DNA from: Calycina herbarum
Taxonomy: Eukaryota; Ascomycota; Leotiomycetes; Helotiales; Pezizellaceae
Direction: 5' to 3'
DNA: 64,000 nucleotides
Assembly (NCBI GenBank): GCA_001414485.1
Contig: LLEY01000028.1
Span: forward strand, 434,001-498,000
The notes below the pieces were generated by a model. That model made no database searches, had not been told where the DNA came from, and saw only the letters and a program-made list of their open reading frames with translations. Positions within the stretch are counted from its first letter, which is position 1; every line of letters starts with the position of its first letter. Positions 13,506 through 22,823 of the stretch are shown here, in pieces. A program made the translations under genes and the position numbers.

Positions 13506-14052
13506 AAGGGAAAGCCTTGAGGAAAGCTGAATTAAGGGTCAGCTTGGTAATAAAAGCGGGGTTGCTAGAAGAAGAGGGGGCCGCTAGCTAGACGACCTCT
13601 AATTCCCTCTCTTCTTTCTCTTTCTCTGCTCTTTCTTTCTTATCAGCTTTATTAAGTTCTTACAGGTTAGTAAGACTACGACAGAGCATCTCTTACTCCT
13701 GCTCTATAAGGAAGCGTTATTATTTTCGTAGGCGAAGGATCTTCTACATAGCTTCTTCCTAAATCTTATAAGCTGTTTCTTCCTCTTATTATAACCTCCG
13801 CTTCTAGGTATTAATAGATTCCTACTTAAAAATTAAGGGTATTCGATTTTATAACTTAATATCGTAAGATTTGCTCTTCCTAGTATACTTAGAATACTTA
13901 GAGCTACTAGGAACGCTAATATATCGACGGCTGGTTTTCGTATTTATATAACGAGTATAAGGAATCATTTCGCGTCTTAAACGTTCGATTCGAAGGGCGT
14001 TAAGGGTTCTATATTATTTAAGCTTGTCTTTTAGGAGAGGTATTAACAACAT
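13489..14052 (-). pseudogene. Antisense reading frame between pol and 3' LTR
   Basis: On the minus strand a frame of 188 codons runs from an ATG at 14052 to a TAA at 13489-13491 and overlaps the end of pol tail to tail by about 17 bp. In-frame codons also continue upstream to the LTR border at 14141. It contains stops, all TAA or TAG and so explicable by RIP, but no frameshift. The translation has an Arg/Lys-rich part (RYINTKTSRRYISVPSS), then a Glu/Lys-rich segment (KADKKERAEKEKEERELE) that should form a coiled coil, and a final Ser-rich stretch. It resembles no retroelement protein that I recognise. It could be an accessory antisense gene of the element or a captured fragment. Confidence 0.5.
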
Positions 14053-14141
14053 AATAGGAACTAGGGAGGCTGCTAGCCTCTTGACAATATTTCTTAAGCT
14101 ATACTTAAGCGTAGGGACACGCTAGTCTAAGAAGGGGATAG

Positions 14142-14604
14142 TATTACGAATCACAGTATACGTGGTAAGTAGTCTAGATAGCGTTCTAATAAGATAAGGC
14201 ATAATATCTAGGAAAGGAAAGTAACATAGGAGGAAATCAGTAATATAGAAGGACATTAGGGATTTCAGGATCTCACTATTATAGTAATATTAGAAGTCAC
14301 GTATAGTCATATAACATGATCGCCTACATCGCTCTAGTTGCCTTAATCGCGAGCAACGCGAGCGACGTAAGCAATGTAAGCGACGCACTTTGGAAACGAA
14401 GGTTCTATATAAGACTGGCACGTCTGCTATTAGATAGGAGCTTCGTGCTCAACTTTAGTTATTAATCTTATTATCTTATTTAACATCTTTAATATAAGTA
14501 ACGAGTTCACTTCCAAGTGAACAACCGGCGTATTCATACTTCTTACTACATACCAACCTTCGAGACTTAGTCATCTTTGTTTAGTTCGTTCGAGTTTCGT
14601 TACA
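14142..14604 (+). repeat. Right LTR of chromovirus
   Basis: It starts TATTACGAATC (TG of the left LTR changed to TA) and ends GTTACA. Compared with the left LTR it carries more A/T in its first half and fewer in its last 150 bp, so each LTR has its own set of transitions. Confidence 0.92.
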
Positions 14605-14609
14605 CTATC

Positions 14610-15660
14610 TACTCTAGCTTATAGGGTAGCTAGAGCTTCTGTATCTCGGCTACTATAAGGGGAGTCTTCCTCCCTTCTTATCTGTATTTTATTATATACT
14701 TACTGAATAGTTCTCTTATTCTCAGTTAAGGGGCGTGTCTCTAAGTTCTTTAGTCTAAGCTAGCACCCTAGGTCGTCTAAGGCGTAAGGTCTACTATAAT
14801 ATAAGTACTTTAGCTTATACTATATATGTCTTAAACACGTAGAGTGAAAGTCTTTAGAGTGTTAAGTAGTACTGTATAGACAGCATCGTTGGTTCTTCCT
14901 ATAGTTTCTTTAGTTATGCCACCCCTAGTACTTAGAGTACTATATAATTGTAGAAACCTTAGAAAGAGGTTTAAAGAAGACTCTTCTACTGAGAAGAGAT
15001 GTTATGTCTAGGATAGTGTAGCTGTCCTAGGCTTCTTCTTCTTTAAAGAAGATAGTCTAAGAGGTATAGAATAGCTTATCTAATAACGAGATCCTTATTA
15101 TATTAACCTTTATAGGGGCTATTCCGATTCGTTCCTTGATTACTATAGCTACTACTTTAGAAGTAGTAGGGACAAGGGTTAATATAATTACTCCTTTTTT
15201 ATTAATCTTAATAGCTTCGATACTTTAGGGTATCCCTAACAAGCAGTATACTACCCAGTTTTATAAGGTCTCAATCTTAGCTATAGAGAATAGCGTTTAT
15301 ATAAATACCTTCTTTATCGATAACAGGGCTTCTAGGGCAGCTTTATTCTTTGGTACAATAGCGAAACTAGAGCTAACTAAGAAGCCCTCTTATATAAGCT
15401 CTTTATAGCCTATCTTTAGATTATAGAGAGTAAGAAAGATAGCTAGAGTAGAATGTTTCCTTTCTAAGGAATTAGGGGGTAGTTAGATAAAGACTCTAAG
15501 GTCTAGTTTAGCTAAAGAACCCTTATTCTTATCCTTCTATAGCTTTGAAGTACTAGTAGAGAGAGGGAGAGAGTAAGGTATTGTTACTAGTATGCTTTTA
15601 GGCGCTAAGGCACCTTTTATAGTCTATGTATATAAAAAATTTTCAGCCGAGCCTAGAGGG
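14610..15660 (-). pseudogene. LINE ORF1 region relic
   Basis: By position, between the LINE 5' end and ORF2, this should hold ORF1, the nucleic-acid-binding protein of Tad1-like LINEs. The minus strand has long semi-open stretches broken by TAA/TAG codons, but I could not identify intact zinc knuckles, probably because Cys codons were mutated. The assignment rests on position only. Confidence 0.4.
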
Positions 15661-16139
15661 GGGGGAGGAGTCGTAGATAGTATAGGGCCCCCTCTATATG
15701 TAATAGAGGAGGTTTCTAAGATCAAGGGTAGTAGGGGGGGTGTCCCTAAAGTATATGCTTAGTAGAATAGTAGGCTAATATCAGCAACTTAAGTACAAAA
15801 GGCTCGGAGGTAGGGAAGAAGGTTAGGAAGGGCTTTGTCAAGAGCAGTGCTTAGGTAGTGATCTACAGCTTCTGCAGTTCCTCCGAAGAAGGTTTAGCCT
15901 ATAGTACTACACTCAAGAGCTTTAGAAGTTGCTAAGACAAAGTGCTGTTATATATTCGGAAGGGGGGGGATCGGGCGCCCTCCCCCTTTTCCTAGGTCTC
16001 TTCTCAGAGGCGTAGGTGAGGCCGGAGGCCTCCTAAGGGAGGTCTCCATAGAAGGAAATCGGCTTATTAAGTGTGAGTAGATGAGAGCGAGTGATTTAGA
16101 ACAAAAAATTCGATCTACGAAAAAAGGTGTGTGTGCCTG

Positions 16140-16159
16140 GGGGTCTTTCTACTTTATTT
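16140..16159. repeat. LINE target-site duplication, right copy (20 bp)
   Basis: It is identical to 3201-3220. The uninterrupted host sequence resumes here, leading into the 3' end of the mannosyltransferase gene. Confidence 0.9.
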
Positions 16160-16225
16160 CTATACAGCACATCTCCGTATAACACCAAATAAAAACAACC
16201 ATTACGATGAATCATCAAGCCCTCG

Positions 16226-18263
16226 TCATCTTAATCTTTGTTTGTGGACCTCCTTGGCTTTCTCAACCAGCCAATCGAGCGTCCTAAGATCCTGGGGCTC
16301 CAACTGGTGCCTCAAATGCGCTCCACTCGTCAGACAGGCAACATTGGATGGTCGAAATTGATACGCATCCGGATTGTCGCCCGGCTCGACAAGATATTCC
16401 CGGAATTTCCTATACTTGGGCTTTCTGATATGGGCAAAATTGTTAGCTCGCCCGTATCAAATTTTGGAACCAATAAAGGGAAGCGTCAAAAAGGAAACTC
16501 ACTTCTTATCGCCAAACTTGTCTTCTAACAGCCATCCGTTGAACCAAAGAGGCTTGCCTGTCAGACCGAGGTGCAAAATTTGAGGAGCACATATGGTGTA
16601 ATTATCGCTGTTATTTCGCAATTCTTGGAAGGGCGACTCTTCACGTTCTTCTTCCAGAGACTCTTCTAGGGCATCTTGCTGCTTTCCTTCTCTCTTCACC
16701 TCTATATGGTCTGTGCTAACTTCTTCAGGGTCTTCAACTACACCCATGGTACCAGTGGGCCCTTGGTGAAAACTGTATGCCAGATCTCCAGCCAATTCCC
16801 AGCCAAGCCAAAATGTTTCCTTATCGCCTAACAGAAGTCAATTTCAATTCATGGGGATAAATCATAGAAGTGGACAACATACCGAGCATCATATCATAGA
16901 CACCAACCAACTCTTGTGACTTGTCACCATCACGATCTGGTCCATTCATGCGTGTCACTAGGAGCATCGCTACAAAGTGCTTCCATTTGTCAACGACAAC
17001 AACTCCAGATTCTTGTTGATGACCGCTCTCCCCAGTCCACATTCGACTCTGCCTGACATTTCGGCTAACTGGCTGGGGTAGGATTTCCTGTAACCACTTT
17101 CTTTTACTCTCTGGCATCATATGGCGATCCCGGAAGAATAGTGCACCAGTCTTTTGATATGCTGGATCGTTGAAGAGACTTTCGGGGTCCTCAAAAAATG
17201 CACTATCTGCGTCGATGAATATAACCTCACGGAACGAGGATAATAGCATCGCGAACGGTTTAGCAGCCCAGCCAGCCAATTTCCATCCCTTATCGCTGAC
17301 CATTTGCGCAATATCACGAGTAATAACACCTGGCATGGCTTCGAAATCGGCACGAAAGTCTTCGCTGAGATCTGATTCGCCAAGATACATGATTTCGATT
17401 GGAAGTGTACAACCCAACCGGCGAAGTGAGGGAATCGTAGTGAGGAGCCAAGGGGCCTGATCTTCGCCTGCTGTTAACACGATTCCGCGACCGCCTTTGA
17501 AGAAGGATGCTTTGAATGTGAGGAGGTCAGGATAGTATGGATGAAACCACGGGAATAGGAGCTGTGAAACAATTTCGAGTCAGTGATTGGTTTACACAAA
17601 ATTGACATACCCCGGCTATTTGCAGGTAGGGAGGGAGCTTTTATTCTCGTCCTTCACGTCCCCGAACAAGATACTGACCTCTGTGAATTGTGCCAGGAAA
17701 CTTCTACTGTGCCCATACGCCCGAGCCGTCGACGCCAACGAAGTACCCAACGCATCTTCACCAGTCGCATCGGCGAAATTGGATGTCCCACGGAGATACT
17801 GAACGATATCGTCGCGTACGAATGCATTTCCCTCCGGGTCATGTGCCATATGAACCTTTTCCCACGCCTCAAAAATCGCTTTGAAGGCTCGAGTTCTAAG
17901 ACCAATCTCTCTCAACTTTGGATTTCCAGTCCCTTCCACAGGTTTCAACAGGTCTCGTGAAAGTATCTCGCCCGGTGTGTTGGCAATCAGTCTTCGAATG
18001 GATTCGTCGATATTGGCCCTCTCGGACCAGATCTCGGCTTGAGGGTGTGACGAAGTAGCTACATGTTGATTGAACTCCTTCGTCGCGGGGTCTGTATCAT
18101 TCGCCGCTGGTGCTGAAACTAGGTACATGCACGTACAGATTCCCAACAGCAAAAGGACGAGGATATTTCTCTGTCGTGATCGAATTCTTCCAAATGAGGG
18201 ACTGGGCATTCTTGCCATGCTGGGTCGTCCTTCTTTTGGCGAAGTCACTCTCTTGAACAACAT
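16226..18263 (-). CDS. Alpha-1,3-mannosyltransferase, MNN1 family (GT71)
   Basis: This predicted 595-residue type II Golgi glycosyltransferase transfers mannose from GDP-mannose to glycans of secreted proteins. Exons are 18263-17679, 17561-16883, 16827-16503 and 16424-16226; phases agree and the introns are 117, 55 and 78 bp. A short basic N-terminus is followed by a membrane anchor at about residues 33-51 (ILVLLLLGICTCMYLVS). The catalytic domain includes FPWFHPYYPD, GGRGIVLTAGE and FIDADSAFFEDPESLF, whose D-A-D at about 312-314 is the metal- and nucleotide-binding DxD. The start at 18263 was preferred to upstream ATGs because it gives a usual short cytosolic tail. The first donor could instead be 6 codons later (GTGAAG). 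A LINE is inserted 67 bp past the stop. Confidence 0.9.
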
Positions 18264-19385
18264 GACACTTGCTGGATGGGGTTTATCAACATAACCAAAA
18301 ATGAGCGAGGGATAAGGGGTATAGGTGGCTATGGGGGATTCATACGACCAATATCTAAGCATCATCACGCATCATCAATTCCTAGCTTCGAGGAGTATGT
18401 CTGGGACCAAGATACCACTCATTTTGTAAGTGGGTTTTTTCAACACCTGCATTGATTTTGCGATCAGTCGCAGCTTTTGAACCCTTTTAACTAACCCCGC
18501 CACTAGGGATACTAATTTTGCCAGAGCTTATGTCCACGAAAATACTCACTCTGTCTGATGAAAAAGGAAGTTCATGGGCAAGTATTGTTTTTTGTTTTCT
18601 TTTGGGGTTTGATCGATACGTAATGGCTCGGTAGCCTTGACGTGCTAATCGCTGTATGATCTCACCACTTAACACTTCTACACTACGACACATTCTTGAC
18701 GCGGCATCAGTGGAAACTAAAGAAGGATTGAAGGTCTATTTATATACGAAACTGTGAGTTAAATTTCAGCTGCAGCGGATTCTTGAACTGATGATGGCTG
18801 TTGTACGCACTGGCAGCATCGTTTTAAGTGGGCCCAAAACACCTGCACTGAACTAGCAAGAGTCACCACCAGATTGGACAAGTACAGCTTCCATCTGTGG
18901 ATTTCTCCCAGCGTATACTTTTTGGGGTGCGATTCGTATTACTGCTTTCTGAATTTATTTCGGAATGTTGGTTGTTGGTGGGGGCGCAGCTGTTGGTATT
19001 CACAGAGGATCTGCCCCCCTTTCCAACACCCAAGGTCGACAGAATGTAGGCAAGCGAAGCGGAACTGCAAGGTTTTCTTTGAATTTAAGCGCTTGTAATC
19101 ACTTCACTGTTGTTCTTGTATTTTTTTGTGGGGTCTTTTTTTAGCATATTAAGACTTGAGACTTCGTCATGAGAGCAAGTGCGGATTATAGACGAGTATC
19201 AAGTATAGTAGGAATTGAGCAAGAGGACAACAATTTGTTTGGAAGGTTATCTTCGCAATTACTCAAGTCTACCACACTAGGGAGGGGAGGGGAGGGGAGG
19301 GGTAAGGGTCCTTTAGCGGGTCCGGTCGAAGAAAATAGGGGCGACAACCCCGCCACAGGCATGTCTGTGCGTACTGGTATATTTT
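18264..19385. other. Intergenic, upstream of mannosyltransferase gene
   Basis: No gene is supported. Only frames shorter than 80 codons are present. The sequence is not RIP-like. It should contain the promoter of the divergent-facing mannosyltransferase gene at its left end and a G-rich tract at 19280-19302. Confidence 0.5.
19280..19302 (+). repeat. G-rich tract, GGGGA repeats
   Basis: Five runs of three or four G separated by single A form a short tandem repeat with quadruplex potential. It is a simple repeat; no function is implied. Confidence 0.7.
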
Positions 19386-19776
19386 ATTTGGCAATTAATT
19401 AATTAATTAACCAATTATATAAGGAATTCATTAATTTCTCGGACTTTGTGGATTAATAAATATACCCACTAATAAATAAAAGTAAAGCTATTCTCAAACC
19501 TATCCTTTCCCAGCTAAAGTGCCCTACTTACCCCCCTTTTCTACCCCTTTATTCTAATCTCAAGAGCTCTCTTCTCACTTCCTCTAACTCTTTTTAATCT
19601 TCTTATCTCTTACTCTATATCTTAAGAAAATTAACTATCTAAATTATCTTAAAAAGTAATAGCCTCTATATTATCTCCTTTCTACTAATTCTAAAGATAC
19701 TTCCTTTTATTCCTTCTTCTCTCAGGTGAATTAGATAAAGGCTTAAAGCTAACTATTTTGGATTTATATATAGAGA
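19386..19776. other. AT-rich relic with TTAA-type tandem repeats
   Basis: A low-GC segment begins with repeated AATT/TTAA units and lacks coding features. A similar TTAATTAATTAATTA run lies at 21282-21297, just right of the pogo-type element, so the element probably landed in an older AT-rich repeat. Confidence 0.4.
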
Positions 19777-19778
19777 TA

Positions 19779-19827
19779 ACGTGGTTTATCAGGACCCCGG
19801 TCATATCAGGACCCCGATCAATTTTCC
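19779..19827 (+). repeat. Left TIR of deleted pogo-type element (49 bp)
   Basis: It begins ACGTGGTT after the TA. It contains the near-perfect tandem unit TATCAGGACCCCGGTCA followed by TATCAGGACCCCGATCA (17-bp period, one mismatch). Confidence 0.95.
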
Positions 19828-19875
19828 CGAAATCCTACCCTCCAACTTTAACACGCGTTTTTTTAACCTTCCACC

Positions 19876-21133
19876 ATGTCTATTGTTACTAAAGAATCAA
19901 AAGTCATTCTAGCTATTGAGGCAATTCGAACATCTAAAAAGCTAAGTCGACAGAAAGCTGCAAAGATCTACGGAATACCTTATTCTACACTTAACGACAG
20001 AATGAACGGCCACCTTCCTCTAGCCGACCGTCGGCCAGCAAACCTTAAACTGTCTAAGGTAGAAGAAGAAGTGATTGTTCAGAATATACTTGATATGGAT
20101 TCTAGAGGGTTTGCACCCTAGCTAGCTAGTGTAGAAGATATAGCTAATTTCATCCTCGAGTCGCGGGGAGGAAAACGCGTCGACAAGCTCTAGGCTTATC
20201 AGTTTATATAACAACAACTAAACCTTAAGACGCGTTTTAATCGCGTTTATGATTTCTAAAGAGCCTTATACGAAGATCCCGAGCTAATTAGCGCATGGTT
20301 TCGACTAGTTACGAATATATAGGCGAAATATAGAGTTTTAGACTACGACTTCTACAACTTCGACGAAACTAGGTTTATAATAGGCGTGATTTGTCCTACA
20401 ATAGTTGTTACTCGTGTAGATCGACGTGGTAGAGGCAAGGCAGTTTAGCTAGGGAATCGAGAATAGGCTACAGCCATTGCCTATATTAACAGTAAAGGCT
20501 AGAGTATTCCTCCATTTTTGGTGGATCAAGGAAAGAATCATCTTGCAAATTGGTATACTAATAGCGGTCTTCTATCTAACTAGGTTATTAAACCGACAAT
20601 TAACGAATGGACGAACAATAAGACAGGTCTAGAATAGATAAAACATTTTAATCAACATACTACTGCTCGTGTAAGTTCTAACACCCTCTAGACCCTCCAC
20701 TGCTAACACCCTCTTATGGGAATCTCAGACCCCTTCTAACCTAACAGAAGCTCTTTCACAGTCAACTCTTATACGAAATCGAATTGCTCGCTATCAGGGA
20801 AGCTCGCTAACCCCTCTATTTGAGACAGTTATAGCGCTGGCTAAAGGTACAGAGCGAATGGCTCATAAGATGACTCTTCTGTCTGCCGAGGTACGTACAC
20901 TTCGGGCAGCAAATGAAGCTCTTAGCAAACGCCGGAGGGCTAAAAAGGCTCGTATCCGTGAAGGGGGTGCACTTATTGTAGAGGATGCACAGGATATTAT
21001 AGCCCAGAAAGACGTAGATGAGCAGGTACGACGCGATATACGTGTAGCGAGAGGTAGTCACAAGGAGGGGCAACCGTCTGGACGACACTGTAGAACCTGT
21101 GGAAAAGCTAGTCACAACGTACGAACTTGTTAA
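19876..21133 (+). pseudogene. Truncated pogo-type transposase
   Basis: The frame opens at the ATG of 19876 with a helix-turn-helix (QKAAKIYGIPYSTLNDR) and reaches FYNFDETRFIIG, the first catalytic Asp region, near 20350-20380. It continues to about 20670 (HFNQHT), where the sequence jumps to a C-terminal part in another frame (LLEISDP-like context, then 20858-21133). The second and third catalytic positions are absent. The last 91 codons are open, with a coiled-coil segment and a zinc knuckle CRTCGKASHNVRTC (C-x2-C-x4-H-x4-C). Stops in the N-terminal part are TAG/TAA, consistent with RIP. Confidence 0.82.
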
Positions 21134-21229
21134 GAAGCTGTAGATATATCTAGTATATCAGACTCCGATTATGAAGAGTTAATTTAATATGTTGTAGTTA
21201 AGTTATTTAAGTTCAAAGTTATATGCCAA

Positions 21230-21278
21230 GGAAAATTGATCGGGGTCCTGATATGACCGGGGTCCTGATAAACCACGT
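21230..21278 (-). repeat. Right TIR of deleted pogo-type element (49 bp)
   Basis: It is the exact inverted copy of 19779-19827, followed by TA. Confidence 0.95.
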
Positions 21279-21378
21279 TAGTTAATTAATTAATTATTAG
21301 ATAAAATATACTAGTATAGAGTATTTATTATTTAAATTATTAGAATATAAGTAAAGACTTAATTTAATTAGACGTAGA

Positions 21379-21667
21379 TGTAACGGCACGAACCGGACAC
21401 TACTATGGAAGAGGCATATGGGAGTGCGTTCGAATAGAATTGCATGTACGGATACTAGGCTCTGATACGAAGGAAAAGACCAAATTGGTCCTTTCCGGCT
21501 ACGAGTACGAGGGTATCTATATACAAGAGAGTCGGACAACTAGAAAAGTCCGTAAAGTTCGATAACCTGATTCCTGATCGTACCTAAAACCTAGGACGTA
21601 TCGTATCCCCCTCGGCACGTATCATATCCTGTTGGCAATCGGCACTTCACAATGGCTGGCCATCACA
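21379..21667. mobile_element. Solo LTR (289 bp)
   Basis: It starts TGTAACGGCACG and ends CATCACA, with the 5-bp duplication GTAGA on both sides (21374-21378 and 21668-21672). It is not similar to the other solo LTRs or to the chromovirus LTR, so it represents another retrotransposon family. GC content is higher than in its RIP-affected surroundings. Confidence 0.8.
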
Positions 21668-21672
21668 GTAGA

Positions 21673-22823
21673 CTACTTATAGTGTTATATAAGTATATTA
21701 ACCTAATACTCTTACTTTAAAATCAACTTATCAATTCAATTTTAAGATATAGCCTCCTATTCTTCTATAACAGCTTAGCGTATCTCCTCTATAGTAGTAA
21801 GTTAGTATTAACGTTTATAAAGAGCTTGTTTACTCCACCGCTAGCACTTCTTTATAAGGTTTATATCTAATAGCGTAGAAGGATATAGCATTAAGATAAT
21901 ACCGTATTTTATAGCTATCTTGTAGCCCTTTTCGTAATGCTAGTCGCATATTTGTTGGTGGAGGGGCTAAAACTCGACCTTGTTCGGTGCTACCCACTGA
22001 TTACCCGTCCACGGCTCGTTAAGCTTACAGCGGCCAAATCCCAGGGAACCGGCATGGGGCGCGCGACTCGATTCCCACATTCTACATATGGGCAATGGCA
22101 ACAACCTTCAAGCCCGTTGTTGGTCGAAATTATTTCTAGATGCCGCTCGAACCTGTCAGAAATGCAATGACAGCAAAGTCTCAGAGCTCCAAAAACCGAC
22201 GCGAACATACTACGCACAAGGTGAGTGAGTACTCTTTACAAGGCGGAGAGAGAAGTTAGATGTAGCTAACAGTAGGACAGAAACCCAAAATGTTTCTAAA
22301 ACCTTCGCATAAGTTACAAGTCGCGTCACCTCCTCTAATCTATCGAAATGCCCCGGGAGAATAAGCATGGAAAAACGTATGGAAAAGTTTCTGGTTACTT
22401 CACCCAATGTTGGTCTTCAGCCGATTTTCCAGATACCGCATCGGAAAACCCATCCCTTGCGGTGGTCTTTCGCGCAGCCTGTCAAATATCACATTTAAGT
22501 TTTGGTTGGAGGAATTTGGTTTCACTTTTCTGGTATCTGTTGATAGCCGGATCATGGAAACCTTTACTGCTTTCTGGGCTAAAAAACATTCCTGTTTCTT
22601 AATCTACTCTATTTCCTTTGCCTCGTTCAATCCACCACTCCCAATCACAATCAATTTGTTTTTTCTCTGCAGGATCATACCAACTCTGACTTTATCCTCT
22701 CACCGTATATGTTAAAGTCCAAACAACCGAACTCGCTTGACCACACAAGTGGCTTGACCCCGAACTTGTCGTTCTGTGTATTGGTATCACCTATTGATCA
22801 TATTAGCCTTCTTTCGCATCAGT
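21673..22823. other. AT-rich relic grading into intergenic DNA
   Basis: 21673-21950 is AT-rich and RIP-like with no clear family. 21950-22820 returns to normal composition and holds only short contradictory frames. A plus-strand stretch around 22110-22220 reads ARTCQKCNDSKVSELQ and ends at a GT that could be a donor; it may be a gene fragment, but I cannot support one. Confidence 0.4.

Larger units (their letters stand above)
7822..14604 (+). mobile_element. Ty3/Gypsy chromovirus inserted in the LINE
   Basis: This 6,783-bp LTR retrotransposon has two 463-bp LTRs and a 5-bp duplication CTATC (7817-7821 and 14605-14609). A gag-pol frame (8319-13505) contains gag, reverse transcriptase, RNase H, integrase and a terminal chromodomain, in Ty3/Gypsy order. 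A purine-rich tract (AAGAAGGGGA) sits just before the right LTR. An additional antisense reading frame lies between pol and the right LTR. The whole element is strongly RIP-damaged. Confidence 0.93.
3221..16139 (-). mobile_element. Tad1-like non-LTR retrotransposon (LINE), split by later insertions
   Basis: This minus-strand LINE has its 3' end at the left, where the plus strand shows repeated ATTT units (an AAAT-type tail), and its 5' end at 16139. A 20-bp target duplication flanks it. Without the chromovirus (7822-14604) and the solo LTR (5900-6169) it is close to 5.9 kb, a normal size for fungal Tad1-like LINEs. Conceptual translation of the minus strand shows an endonuclease domain, a reverse transcriptase and an RNase H domain in that order, with an upstream segment that should be ORF1. 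All are full of TAA/TAG stops and transitions. The 5' end lies only 67 bp past the stop codon of the mannosyltransferase gene. Confidence 0.88.
19779..21278 (+). mobile_element. Internally deleted pogo-type element (1.5 kb)
   Basis: A 1,500-bp element has perfect 49-bp TIRs and flanking TA (19777-19778, 21279-21280). It keeps the N-terminal DNA-binding and first catalytic region of a transposase and the C-terminal zinc knuckle, but the middle of the DDE domain is missing. It is therefore non-autonomous. Its TIR sequence is unrelated to that of the element at 647-2823, so it belongs to a different family. Confidence 0.9.

Noticed and set aside
19386..21299. TTAATTAA-type runs on both sides of the pogo-type element as TIRs of an outer MITE
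   Set aside because: They are simple-sequence runs; without distinct ends or a target duplication, an outer element cannot be supported.
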